Origin: UBA2784 sp964494625
GTDB lineage: Bacteria; Pseudomonadota; Alphaproteobacteria; Micropepsales; Micropepsaceae
Reading direction: 5' to 3'
DNA: 64,000 bases
NCBI GenBank assembly: GCA_964494625.1
Contig: CAZBRT010000003.1
Span: 434,001 to 498,000 of the forward strand
The notes under the pieces are model-generated. The model searched no databases, was not told where the DNA came from, and was given only the letters and a program-made list of their open reading frames with translations. A program made the translations under genes and the position numbers. Below are positions 52,404-60,770 of this stretch, piece by piece. Positions within the stretch are counted from its first letter, which is position 1; every line of letters starts with the position of its first letter.

Positions 52404-54848
52404 TCAGAGATTGCGCCGGGCGCGGTCGATGGCGCGCGCCGCCTCGGCCGCGATCTGGCCCTGCGCATAGCGAAAGCCGTTGGTGTCCGGCGTGGAGATG
52501 TTCATCACCACGTTGATCGGTTGCGGGGAGCGGCTTTCCCGGCCCATGGAGCCTCCCAGGGCGCGCATCTGTTCGGGCGTCAGAACCGCTTCGCCGCGCT
52601 TCAAGATGGCTGGCAGTTCGTCGGGCGCGAGGCCCGCCAGTCCTCCGGTGTGGTAGCGCGGCGCGGTCAGGAAGATACCGGCATCCACCGAGCGTGCAGG
52701 CGAGGCCGAATGGCCGATCACGCCACCCTCGTGGAAGATGCCCGCGAAGATCTGGCCGATGCCGCCAAGCAGATCGTCGGCGTTATCGTTCAAGAATCCT
52801 GCGAGTGGCGCGGTAATCGCTTGACGCACGGCGATCCGCGTGATGTCGGCCAGAATGCTCTCGGTAAGCGAGGAGAACTCGAACTTGCCGGTGGTCACGA
52901 AGGAAGCGAGCGCGTCCTCCATGGACTGGAAGGCGAGCGTGGTTGCCTCTTCGGCCGCGCTCGCGGCGTCGGTCGAGGCATCGACATAATCCTTGAGGGC
53001 GCGGCGCACGCCGTCCTGCCATTCGCGGCTCTGGCGCAGGGCGCGCTCCTGCGCCTCGGCAAGATCTTCGTTGGCCCCAGCGAGCGCCCGGTTGAAGGTC
53101 TCCTGGTCGATCGCGCCCGCGCGCAGGAGTGCATTCAGCCGCTCCAGCGTGGCGGCGTACTGTTCCGTCGGCGTTCGCGTCTGCTCGATGAGCCGGCGCC
53201 CTTCCTCGCGCAGCCGCTCTTCTTCGCGCATTGCTTTGGCAAGCTCTTCGCGAGCCTGTTTCTCGTCGTAGAGCGCGCCGGCCAGCCGCTCGACCTCCGC
53301 ACGCTGGGCGGCGGTCGCCCCCTCCGACAATCGCGCCAGCGCCTGATCGATGGCGGCCTGCCGCTCATCGTTGAGACCTGCCACCTGGCGGCGAAAGTCC
53401 TCGATGATGCGGGCATTGGCAGCTCCGGCACGGGTCGCCGCCTCGCGCGCCGGGCGTTCGATCGCGTCGATGCGCCGGCGCGCCAGCTCCTCGGCGCGCG
53501 CGATTGCCGCGTCGACATCGGAGGCATTGCTGCCATCGGGGACGCGCAGCGCGCTCAAGCGCCGGCGCGTCTCCTCCAATTCCCGATTGATGCGCGCGAT
53601 CCGCTCACCCGGATCCGTCGCGATCTGGTCGATCGCCCGGTCGATGTCGCGGCGCTGCGTCGCCAGAAGCTCAACCAGCCGCTCGGCCTCGGCTGCGCGG
53701 CGGCCCGCTTCGGCCTGGCGCTGCTCGGCGGCGAAGCTCTCGGCCTCGGAGCGGGCCTCAGCGATCAGATCATCGACCTGGCGCTGCAGCGCCTCGACGG
53801 TTCGACGCTGCTCCTCGATGGCGAAGCGCTGCCCGAGGAGGGGGGTGCCCGGGCCGCCTGCCTGCAGGCGGGCGAGCTCGTCCTGCGCTTCGATCAGACG
53901 TTTATTGAGCGCGACGATCCGCGTCGCGATCGGATCGTCCTCGAACAGGCTGGCGATCCCTTCGGCGGCGTCGGCGAGCAAATTGAGCGCGCCTTCCGCC
54001 AAACCTGAAACAGCCGGCGTTTGGCCGATGGACTCGAGCAGATTGCCCCAGGCATCGGAGAGCCGGTTGGCGGCGCCGGTAAGGCCGCCCGCCTCGGCTG
54101 CGCCGGCACCACCGACTTGTTGTTCGAGCGCATCGAGGATGACCTTCTGCGCCTCGGCCGTCTGGCCGGTCTCGACCAGCGACTGGATGAGTTCACGCTG
54201 CGAGGCGGTGAACGACACGCCGACCCGGCGCAGCGCCGAGATACCCTCGACGGGTTCCTCCAGCGCCTTGCCGAGTTGCGTGGCGGAGGATCGAAGATCC
54301 TGACCGAAGACGGCCGACAGATCCTGCGCCAGCCGGAGCGCCCGCGTGAAGGTATCGCCCGAGACCGAGCGGAAGGTCGCAAGCACGGCCGCGGCGTCCT
54401 GCACGGACTCGGCGGTCGTCAACGTCGTGCGTTCGATCTCATCGGCGAAGGCGGCAATGGAGCGCGCGGTGAGGCCCGATGCCTGGCCGGTGGCGCGCAG
54501 CACCGCTTCGAGACGGCGATAGGAGCGCTCGGCTTCGGCGGCCTCCTGCAAGCCCGCCGTCAAGGCGAGCCCGATGCCGGCCAGTGCCGCGCCGGCGGCG
54601 ATCCCAGCCGGTCCCAGACGGGCGAGCGCGGCGCCAAGGGGGCCAAGACGTCCCGTCATGGCCTCTAGCGAGCCGCGCACCTGACCGGTTGCGCCGTCGA
54701 TCGCCTGCAAGGCACGCGAGGCGGGCCTGCTTGCGTCCTCTATGCGCTTTAGCGCGCGCTCGCCGGTTTGGCCGACATCGCGCAGCTCCGCCTTCACCTT
54801 GCCGCCGTCGATCACGGCGAGGCGGACGGAAAGATTTCGTTCAGCCAT
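52404..54848 (-). CDS. phage tail tape measure protein
   Basis: An 814-aa protein that sets tail length and probably helps eject DNA. It is mostly helical, with long charged stretches (ELARLQAGG, RQVDDLIAEARSEAES) and one hydrophobic region near residue 85 (GIAAGAALAGIGLALTAG). The C-terminus (EFSSLTESILADITRIAVRQ, then FHEGGVIGHSASPA) has the lambda gpH-like end. Taken at about 0.15 nm per residue it predicts a tail of very roughly 120 nm. It follows the tail chaperone genes, as in most siphophages. Confidence 0.9.
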   Translation of the reverse strand: MAERNLSVRLAVIDGGKVKAELRDVGQTGERALKRIEDASRPASRALQAIDGATGQVRGSLEAMTGRLGPLGAALARLGPAGIAAGAALAGIGLALTAGLQEAAEAERSYRRLEAVLRATGQASGLTARSIAAFADEIERTTLTTAESVQDAAAVLATFRSVSGDTFTRALRLAQDLSAVFGQDLRSSATQLGKALEEPVEGISALRRVGVSFTASQRELIQSLVETGQTAEAQKVILDALEQQVGGAGAAEAGGLTGAANRLSDAWGNLLESIGQTPAVSGLAEGALNLLADAAEGIASLFEDDPIATRIVALNKRLIEAQDELARLQAGGPGTPLLGQRFAIEEQRRTVEALQRQVDDLIAEARSEAESFAAEQRQAEAGRRAAEAERLVELLATQRRDIDRAIDQIATDPGERIARINRELEETRRRLSALRVPDGSNASDVDAAIARAEELARRRIDAIERPAREAATRAGAANARIIEDFRRQVAGLNDERQAAIDQALARLSEGATAAQRAEVERLAGALYDEKQAREELAKAMREEERLREEGRRLIEQTRTPTEQYAATLERLNALLRAGAIDQETFNRALAGANEDLAEAQERALRQSREWQDGVRRALKDYVDASTDAASAAEEATTLAFQSMEDALASFVTTGKFEFSSLTESILADITRIAVRQAITAPLAGFLNDNADDLLGGIGQIFAGIFHEGGVIGHSASPARSVDAGIFLTAPRYHTGGLAGLAPDELPAILKRGEAVLTPEQMRALGGSMGRESRSPQPINVVMNISTPDTNGFRYAQGQIAAEAARAIDRARRNL

Positions 54849-54863
54849 CGCGTATTGGTCCGT

Positions 54864-55226
54864 TCAGTCGAGGGCCGCGGCGAGCCGCTCGTTGAGCGCC
54901 TTGACGAGGCCGGTTTCCCCGGCGGGCAGCAGCTCGGACAGAGCCTGCTCGTCGTAACCAGCCGCGCGGCCCAAATGGATTGCTGCAGCGAGATCGAGAC
55001 CGATCACGCCCGCGCCTTGGGGCGCCAGGCGAAGCTGTCCGCTGCAGCGTGTCAGCACGTCCCAGGCCGCCCAGCCCGCGTCGCTCAGCGGTTCATGGGC
55101 AATGTAGGGACAGAGATTGCCGTCGCTGCCGGCCTCGCCGCGCGCACAGGGACGCCGGTCGCGCCGGCAGCCTTCGCAATAGGACGGCCCACCCCCGAAA
55201 TGCCACTGGGCGCGGGCCGTCAGACG
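54864..55226 (-). CDS. tail assembly chaperone, frameshift (GT-like) extension
   Basis: The -1 frame stays open from the slippery site to 54864, 120 codons, with no ATG or TTG start before a GTG at 55058. The extension has a Cys cluster (YCEGCRRDRRPC) and continues DVLTRCSGQLRLAPQGAG to ALNERLAAALD. Fused to the preceding protein by a -1 slip, it would make the longer form that siphophages need in low amount to load the tape measure. Independent initiation at GTG 55058 or a non-standard codon is the alternative. Confidence 0.7.
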   Translation of the reverse strand, partial: RLTARAQWHFGGGPSYCEGCRRDRRPCARGEAGSDGNLCPYIAHEPLSDAGWAAWDVLTRCSGQLRLAPQGAGVIGLDLAAAIHLGRAAGYDEQALSELLPAGETGLVKALNERLAAALD

Positions 55227-55582
55227 TTTTTTTCGGCGTCCAGCAGAAGCGCGGGTCCCAGGTAGTTCCGCTCGAAGGCTTCGGCGATCGGCCAGAGGTC
55301 GAGGAGCGCGTCGAGCCCCTCCGGCGTGACCGCGACCGGCTTTCCCTCCGTGTCGCCAACCCCCTCCCAGTCGTCGACGGCAAGACGCGCCAGCGCCTTC
55401 ACCAGCGCCGCCGTACGCAAGCCGACGGATGCCTCGTCGTCGATCGGCACGCCGACGTTCGCGCGCGCGGCGGCGGCGCGGGCCGCCATGACGAGCGCGG
55501 TCGAGCAGGGTCGCGCATGGACGCGAACGCCATGGCCGAGATCGAGCCAGTGCGGCTCACGCTTCAAGTCCAGCCGGATCAT
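55220..55582 (-). CDS. tail assembly chaperone (G-like), short form
   Basis: A 120-aa protein between the tail tube and tape measure genes, the standard place for the chaperone. It reads MIRLDLKREPHWLDLGHGV, then ALVKALARLAVDDWEGV, ending DAEKNV. A -1 slip at the end allows an extended form. The start is ATG at 55582, with GAGGG about 5 bp upstream; a GTG at 55594 overlaps the tail tube stop and is less likely. Confidence 0.78.
   Translation of the reverse strand: MIRLDLKREPHWLDLGHGVRVHARPCSTALVMAARAAAARANVGVPIDDEASVGLRTAALVKALARLAVDDWEGVGDTEGKPVAVTPEGLDALLDLWPIAEAFERNYLGPALLLDAEKNV
55226..55232 (-). promoter_or_regulatory. programmed -1 ribosomal frameshift site A AAA AAC
   Basis: On the minus strand the last codons of the short chaperone are GAA AAA AAC GTC TGA. 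The underlying heptamer A AAA AAC fits the X XXY YYZ rule for -1 slippage, two codons before the stop. The downstream frame reached by -1 is exactly the open one. G/C-rich pairing sequence follows (CTGACGGCCCGCGCCCAG), which may help pausing. Confidence 0.8.
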
Positions 55583-55590
55583 GAGAACCC

Positions 55591-56868
55591 TCACACGTAA
55601 GAGGCGACGTCATTCAGCAGGCGCGCGCGCAGCATGGTGCCCTCGACATCATCGAAGGCGGCACGCCAGTCGAAGCTCGCCTCGACCCCGCCGGGGCCGG
55701 AGACGGCGTATTTCGGTTTGGGAAGGAAGACGCGGAAGAGCTCGAATTTGAGTTCCCAGCCCTCCGCCATGGTGAAGCCGTAGTCGACCACGACCGGATC
55801 GCCATTGGCGGCTTCCGCAACCAGCGTCGCGCCATCGAAGCGCACGGTCATGCCACCCTGGCACGAAGCGAAGGTGGGATCGGCGGCTTCGATCTTGCCG
55901 TCCTCACGGATGACACGCACCCGTTCCACATTGTTGGAGAAGGTCAGGGTGCCGCCCGTTACCCCGGCCAGCGCCGAGCCGTCGCGACGGATGAAGCCGC
56001 GGCCTTGGCTGAAGCGCTTCAGCGCATAACTGTCCGGCGTGGCGTCGATCGTCGCCGCCGCGTCTTCCTCGCCCTGCGCCACCAGCTGCAGGCGCGCATT
56101 GGCCGGACCTTCCTGGCCCATCTCGAAGGTGAAGTTCTCGACGACCGTCCCCAGGTGGCGAAAGAAGACCGGGGTCACCAGCTTCGGATGGCCAACCTCG
56201 AAGGTGAAGCTCGGAATGTCGTCGGCGCCGCTGTCCCAGACATGCGCGTAACCGCCGCCCTTGAGCGTCGTTCCCGAGACGGTGCCGTTGCTCGTCGCCG
56301 ATGCTGCGAGCGTGAAGGCATTGCCGGTGGGGCCCGCCGTGTCGTGCGTGATCGTGAGCGTCGTGCCGCCACTCGTGCCATAGGTCGCGGCGGACACCTG
56401 CGGCGAGGCGCTCGCGTTGAGGGCAGCGGCGGCATTGGTCAGGGTTGCGGCGAGCGTGCCGCCGATTTCGATCTGGTTGCCCGAAGGCGTACCCGAGACG
56501 AAGGTCCAGACCACGCCATTGATCGTGATCGTGGTGGTGGGCGCCGGCTGCCCGGCAAAGGCGATGCTGCCCGAAGCCGCGATGATCGTCGTGGTCGGAT
56601 CGCCGAACAGTGCGGTCAGCCAGAACCCGGTGCCGCGCAAGTCGAGCGGGATTTCGATCTGCCCTTCATCGGTGATCAGCCCGCGATAGGGGTCCTGCGC
56701 GTTGCGCCCGCGCCCGAGAAGCGGATCATCGCCCAATGGCTGGTTCGAGGACAGGTCCGTCGATTTAAAATCCAGACTGCGATAGCCGGCGAGCGGCGCC
56801 ACCCCGTAGCTGACCTCTCGGGCAGCCTTGAGCGTGGCGTCCGCACCGTAAGCGCGCACCTTGGCCAT
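55591..56868 (-). CDS. phage major tail tube protein
   Basis: A 425-aa protein that probably forms the tail tube. It begins MAKVRAYGADATLKAAREVS, with GYRSLDFKSTDLSSNQPLGD and a C-terminal strand set KPKYAVSGPGGVEASFDWRAA. A Thr/Gly/Ala-rich insert in the middle (about 100-215: APTTTITINGVVWTFVSGTP to TSNGTVSGTTLKGG) looks like an added Ig-like surface domain, which makes it larger than most tube proteins. Confidence 0.8.
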   Translation of the reverse strand: MAKVRAYGADATLKAAREVSYGVAPLAGYRSLDFKSTDLSSNQPLGDDPLLGRGRNAQDPYRGLITDEGQIEIPLDLRGTGFWLTALFGDPTTTIIAASGSIAFAGQPAPTTTITINGVVWTFVSGTPSGNQIEIGGTLAATLTNAAAALNASASPQVSAATYGTSGGTTLTITHDTAGPTGNAFTLAASATSNGTVSGTTLKGGGYAHVWDSGADDIPSFTFEVGHPKLVTPVFFRHLGTVVENFTFEMGQEGPANARLQLVAQGEEDAAATIDATPDSYALKRFSQGRGFIRRDGSALAGVTGGTLTFSNNVERVRVIREDGKIEAADPTFASCQGGMTVRFDGATLVAEAANGDPVVVDYGFTMAEGWELKFELFRVFLPKPKYAVSGPGGVEASFDWRAAFDDVEGTMLRARLLNDVASYV

Positions 56869-56895
56869 ATCGGACTCCTTGGGTTGCGGTGTTGA

Positions 56896-57327
56896 TCAGG
56901 AGGTGAGCGGATCGCTCACCAGGTATTCGATCGTGATGGTGAGGCGGGCGCTCAGGATCGGCGCGGCGCCTTCGATAGCGAGCGCAGACACCTCTGGCGC
57001 GGAGGTATCGAGGTTCTCCGCAAGGCCGCCCATCAATGGGTCGGCTGCCAGCGCCCGGCCGATATCGCCAAGCAGGTCATCGAGGGCGGCCTCGCCGCCG
57101 CCATCGGCCGTTCGTGTCACATAGGCTTCGATCTCGATCCGGTGGCTATAGAACCAAGTGCGCGGATTGAGCGTGACGTCGGGCTCTCCCGGCTCGCCGT
57201 CGCGCAGGATCACCAGGCCCGCCGCCGGCACTTTCTCAGGCAGGGTCTCGTTTCGCCGCACGGCGGCCGAAAGCAGGGTCCGGAGCCGTTCGAATAGGGC
57301 GGACAGAATCGCCTCGCGTCGCGACAT
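56896..57327 (-). CDS. phage tail terminator-like protein
   Basis: A 143-aa protein (MSRREAILSALFERLRTLLS, then RIEIEAYVTR, ending LTITIEYLVSDPLTS). Its size, its strand pattern and its place between the DUF6441-like gene and the tube gene fit a tail terminator/minor tail U-type protein. The ATG at 57327 overlaps the previous stop as TGATG; the longer frame from 57357 is not preferred. Confidence 0.7.
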   Translation of the reverse strand: MSRREAILSALFERLRTLLSAAVRRNETLPEKVPAAGLVILRDGEPGEPDVTLNPRTWFYSHRIEIEAYVTRTADGGGEAALDDLLGDIGRALAADPLMGGLAENLDTSAPEVSALAIEGAAPILSARLTITIEYLVSDPLTS

Positions 57328-57992
57328 CAGCGCGTGCTCCCTTCCGTCAATCGCCACTGCCGCAATACGAGTTCCGGCAATCGGCCATGCCAGCGCCGGG
57401 CGGCGCCCGCGAAATCGAGCCGTTTCTTGAACGTCACGCTCGGCACCAGCACGAAGATCGGCACCGTGCTGCGCCCGGAGAGCCGGGTGAAGGTCGAGCC
57501 CTGCCGGCGCCCCTGATTGGCGACGGCGCGCCCTCGGCTGTTCAGCCGCGAATTGTCAGCGACCAGCAGCGAGGCTGCGCCGCGGCGATAAATGAAGCGT
57601 AGCCTCTGGCCGGTCCGCCGCTCCCAGCCGCCCGGCGTGATCTTGGCGCCGCCATCGCCGTAGCGTCCCGCCGCCGGCGTCGGGATCGCCAGGAACAGGC
57701 CCCTGGTGGAGCGGATGGTTGCGCCGTCCTCGTAGATGCGGACGATGCCCGGCGCCTTGCTCCAGACGAAGCCCGCCGCGGCGACGCTGCTCTGGCCTTT
57801 TGGATAGACCTCGCCGCGCCAGGTCCGGGCGAGCTTCTCGCCAAGACCGGCTCCAGTGATTTGCGTTCTGAGCTCGCCTTTGAGCCCCTCCGTCGCTTCG
57901 CGTACCCCCAGCGTGATGGCGCGCTCCGCCCCTTTGAGCTCGGCCTCCATCAGCTGCTTCAGACTGCCCGACAGGGCGGCGGAGAGTCTCAT
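57327..57992 (-). CDS. phage protein, DUF6441-like
   Basis: A 221-aa basic protein (RLSAALSGSLKQLMEAELKG, then GLFLAIPTPAAGRYGDGG, then VPIFVLVPSVTFKKRLDF). It resembles conserved phage proteins found between head-completion and tail-tube genes and probably takes part in neck or tail completion (HK97 gp10-like position). Its exact function is unknown. Both ends overlap neighbours by stop-start joins. Confidence 0.65.
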   Translation of the reverse strand: MRLSAALSGSLKQLMEAELKGAERAITLGVREATEGLKGELRTQITGAGLGEKLARTWRGEVYPKGQSSVAAAGFVWSKAPGIVRIYEDGATIRSTRGLFLAIPTPAAGRYGDGGAKITPGGWERRTGQRLRFIYRRGAASLLVADNSRLNSRGRAVANQGRRQGSTFTRLSGRSTVPIFVLVPSVTFKKRLDFAGAARRWHGRLPELVLRQWRLTEGSTR

Positions 57993-58306
57993 GGCGAGCG
58001 TCCCTCGACCGTCCAGATCAGCCGTTCCGCGTCACGCACCGGCTCGCCCTGAACGAGCAGGATGTCGCCATCGATCTCGATCGTATCGCCGGCGGCAATG
58101 GTCGGCGCTTCGGAGACGCGCAGATCGATAAGAGCGACCGGTATCACGAGGCGCGTATCCCCGAACGCCGAGATCGTCTCGGGACGTCGGACGACGGCGC
58201 GGATCGCTACGCCGGATCCGGCGCCTACCGCCCGCCAGATCGCATCGCGCGCGATGTTCGGGTCGGCAAACAGCGTATCCAGCGCGGCGGAAAAGGCGCT
58301 CGACAT
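57989..58306 (-). CDS. phage head-tail joining protein
   Basis: A 105-aa beta-rich protein (RDAIWRAVGAGSGVAIRAVV, then ALIDLRVSEAPTIAAGDTIE) in the place of lambda FII-type head-tail joiners. The start overlaps the DUF2190 stop as TGATG. The identity rests on size, strands and order. Confidence 0.65.
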   Translation of the reverse strand: MSSAFSAALDTLFADPNIARDAIWRAVGAGSGVAIRAVVRRPETISAFGDTRLVIPVALIDLRVSEAPTIAAGDTIEIDGDILLVQGEPVRDAERLIWTVEGRSP

Positions 58307-58641
58307 CAGAAGCTGGCGTTGAGACGCACCCGGCCGACGATGTCACCCGCGCCGTTGGCCACGGCCTCTGTCGCCACACCGATCAACGTGTTGGCGGTGG
58401 CGGTCTTGGTGGTCTCCTTGTTGGTGTTGTCCCAATAGATCTTGTCGCCGACGACCCAGGCCTGCGAGGCGACCTTCTTCAGATCGAACACGCCGACGAG
58501 GGCCGCTTCGACCGTCTCGGCATTCGCGGCATCCCCGGCGGCGACGCCAAAAACAGAGCCGACGAGCAGGCCATCGCCGGAGGCAACGGCATAAGGCGCG
58601 GTCAGGGTGATGGTGTTGCCGGGCTGCACATAGTTTTTCAT
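58306..58641 (-). CDS. DUF2190 capsid cement/decoration protein
   Basis: A 111-aa beta-barrel-like protein (VQPGNTITLTAPYAVASGDG, then VGVFDLKKVASQAWVVGDK, then GRVRLNASF). DUF2190 proteins follow the major capsid gene and stabilise the shell. It begins after a hairpin that separates it from the capsid gene. Confidence 0.85.
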   Translation of the reverse strand: MKNYVQPGNTITLTAPYAVASGDGLLVGSVFGVAAGDAANAETVEAALVGVFDLKKVASQAWVVGDKIYWDNTNKETTKTATANTLIGVATEAVANGAGDIVGRVRLNASF

Positions 58642-58668
58642 CGTTCACGTCCTCATTGAAACGACGAA

Positions 58669-58688
58669 GGGCGGCCAATCAGCCGCCC
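58669..58688 (-). terminator. hairpin between capsid and DUF2190 genes
   Basis: Arms GGGCGGC and GCCGCCC with a six-base loop, and further pairing outside. The run on the downstream side is TTCGTCGTTTC, a weak T tract. It may attenuate or process the message between capsid and cement genes. Confidence 0.45.
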
Positions 58689-58724
58689 GTTTCGTCAGGG
58701 TTCAGGTTTTGGGGAGAGCGGCTT

Positions 58725-60767
58725 CTACACGCCCGGATTTTTGAAGAGTCCGCGCCAGTCGATGGCCTTGGCGCCGAAGTCGAGGCGACACTTGATCTCG
58801 ACGCCGTCGACGTCGAAGCCGTTTCTCGTCTCGACGTAAGCGCCCTGCTGACCTTCGAGATAAGCGTACTCGATCGTGTCGATCTGGTTCGGGCTGGCTG
58901 CCAGATACCACGCCGTCTCGCTCGCGGCATCCAGTCGGGGCTCGCTGATCGGGGCGAGCGTCCGGATCGATTGCGGCACGACGCTGGAGGTCGCGGCAGG
59001 CACGAGGTTCTGGGCGACCATCTGCTCGGCCTTCAGTTCCAGCGAGGCGGGCACGATCAGGAAGGCAGGACGGACGTTCAGCACCGTCTTCTTGTCGAGC
59101 CCCGTCTGCTTGGCCATCGCGGCACGAGCCGCACCCACCGCATCGACCGCCAGTGCCGCGCCGGTGCCCGCGAGATTCTTGTGGTTGGCATGGAACAGCG
59201 CGTTGCCGTCGGCCATGGCCGGGTTGGCGGTGATGATGCCCCAGACCACGTCCGACTCCAGCTGCGCGATGGAGTTGCCGTACATCGCCGGGATCCGGGT
59301 GAAGGCGTCGAGATCGTCGTTGATCAGCGTCTGGCGGGTGATTGCGACCACCCGGCCATAGGTCTTGACCTTGTAGCTCTCCTTCGATTCCCCGAGCGTG
59401 CCGCGCTTGAACTCGCCGCTCTCTCCGACCTCCAGAAGCTGCGGCGCTTCGCCGAGCTGGACACGGTGCATGGCCTTGAAGTCAGTCGCCAGCACCTGGC
59501 GGCAGAACAGCATAAAGGTGCGGGGATAGGCCTCGTAGGCCTGGCGCAGCGTCTTGTTGGTGACGGCCGAGAGGATCTCGGGGAAGTCCGAAGTGGAATG
59601 CAGCGCGCGCGTCGCCACCTCGTCGCGCGACAGGCCGCGCGTGTTGACACCGGCGTTGCCGAGGCTTTCGCGGGCGAGCTCCAGCAGTGTCATGCCGCGA
59701 TACTGGCGAGCCGGATCACTCAGGGTAAACAGCGTCGGGCTGTAGCGGTGCAGCAGCGCATTCGCCACCGCGTCGCGGCGGGTGATGCGCTCGTCACGAC
59801 CCCCGAGGGGGACCGACACGTGGCTAAAGGTGCGGGTCTCGTCCGACTTCGCGGCGACCTGATCGAGGATCAGGCGGCGGGATTCGTCAACGCTGACACC
59901 GCGCTTCACCAGATCCTCGGCGAAGCCGCGCTCGAGATTCAGGCGGCCGGCCAGATCGTAGATGGTGGAGACACGCTCGCGCTCGGCGTCGCGGGCCCGG
60001 CTGACCATTGCGTCAGCGTTTTCCGTCACCGCCGGCGTCGCATCGGGCTTCGGCGCCTTCGGCTGGGAGCGGGTCTCGTTGGCGCGGTCCTTCGATTCCG
60101 TCATCGGCGTGGTCTCCTCGGTCGCGACCGTCGTGGTCGAGTGCTCGGCGACATCAGGCGCCGGAGTCTTGGTCTGGTCCGTCATCGGGATGGGTCCTTT
60201 CATGGTGGAAGGGGCGTCCCGTCGGTGAAGGACGCAGTCGTGAAGCGGGGATTGGTTACGGAAGCCGGCCGCCGGATCGGCGCCGACCGCCACGGCGGAA
60301 ACCTCGAACGGTGTCCAGTCGACGGCACGCCACAGCTCGCGGCCGCCTTCGGACTTGGAGACCTCGAAGCGGTGAACCTGGTAGCCGATGGAGACGGCCC
60401 GAATGTGCCCGGCCTGGATGTCGCGCCAGATCGGTTCGACATCGGCGCGCTCGGACAGGCGCACCAGCGCAATGCCCCGGCCGTTCTCGATGCGGGCCGA
60501 TCCCGGTACGATCGAGCCGATCACCGCGTCGAGCTCGGTCAGTTCGTGCACCTTCAGGAAGGGCGCACCCGCGTTCAGCCGTTTGAGCCGGACGTGCGCC
60601 GGGTCGAGGCTCAACTCCTCGTCATAAGCCTCGCCGAATAAGGTCGCGCGGCGAATGCGGGCTCCTGCCGACCAGACCACCTCGACGGTGCGGGCCTTTC
60701 CATCGGCTGTGTTCGGCGCAAGCTCCGCCGCGCGGCGCATGGCCGGCAGTTCGATCATCGTGTCCAT
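58725..60767 (-). CDS. prohead protease/major capsid protein fusion
   Basis: A 680-aa protein joining two functions. Residues about 25-190 are the protease part (GEAYDEELSLDPAHVRLKR, then APFLKVHEL, then GHIRAVSIGYQVHRFEVSKS and DWTPFEVSAVAVGAD). After a charged linker (about 195-250) comes the Mu/HK97-like capsid part (RQVLATDFKAMHRVQLGEAP, then YGRVVAITRQTLINDD, then RNGFDVDGVEIKCRLDFGAK). Cleavage in the linker would free the shell protein. Such fusions are known in related phages. It is 3 bp downstream of the portal gene. Confidence 0.88.
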   Translation of the reverse strand: MDTMIELPAMRRAAELAPNTADGKARTVEVVWSAGARIRRATLFGEAYDEELSLDPAHVRLKRLNAGAPFLKVHELTELDAVIGSIVPGSARIENGRGIALVRLSERADVEPIWRDIQAGHIRAVSIGYQVHRFEVSKSEGGRELWRAVDWTPFEVSAVAVGADPAAGFRNQSPLHDCVLHRRDAPSTMKGPIPMTDQTKTPAPDVAEHSTTTVATEETTPMTESKDRANETRSQPKAPKPDATPAVTENADAMVSRARDAERERVSTIYDLAGRLNLERGFAEDLVKRGVSVDESRRLILDQVAAKSDETRTFSHVSVPLGGRDERITRRDAVANALLHRYSPTLFTLSDPARQYRGMTLLELARESLGNAGVNTRGLSRDEVATRALHSTSDFPEILSAVTNKTLRQAYEAYPRTFMLFCRQVLATDFKAMHRVQLGEAPQLLEVGESGEFKRGTLGESKESYKVKTYGRVVAITRQTLINDDLDAFTRIPAMYGNSIAQLESDVVWGIITANPAMADGNALFHANHKNLAGTGAALAVDAVGAARAAMAKQTGLDKKTVLNVRPAFLIVPASLELKAEQMVAQNLVPAATSSVVPQSIRTLAPISEPRLDAASETAWYLAASPNQIDTIEYAYLEGQQGAYVETRNGFDVDGVEIKCRLDFGAKAIDWRGLFKNPGV

Positions 60768-60770
60768 GGA

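Noticed and set aside
52071..54008. Long plus-strand open frame opposite the tape measure gene
   Set aside because: It is a shadow of the minus-strand tape measure gene; composition is random and no domain is present.
58656..60641. Plus-strand open frame of 661 codons opposite the capsid fusion gene
   Set aside because: All convincing motifs (protease and capsid) are on the minus strand; this frame is Arg/Gly/His-rich without structure.
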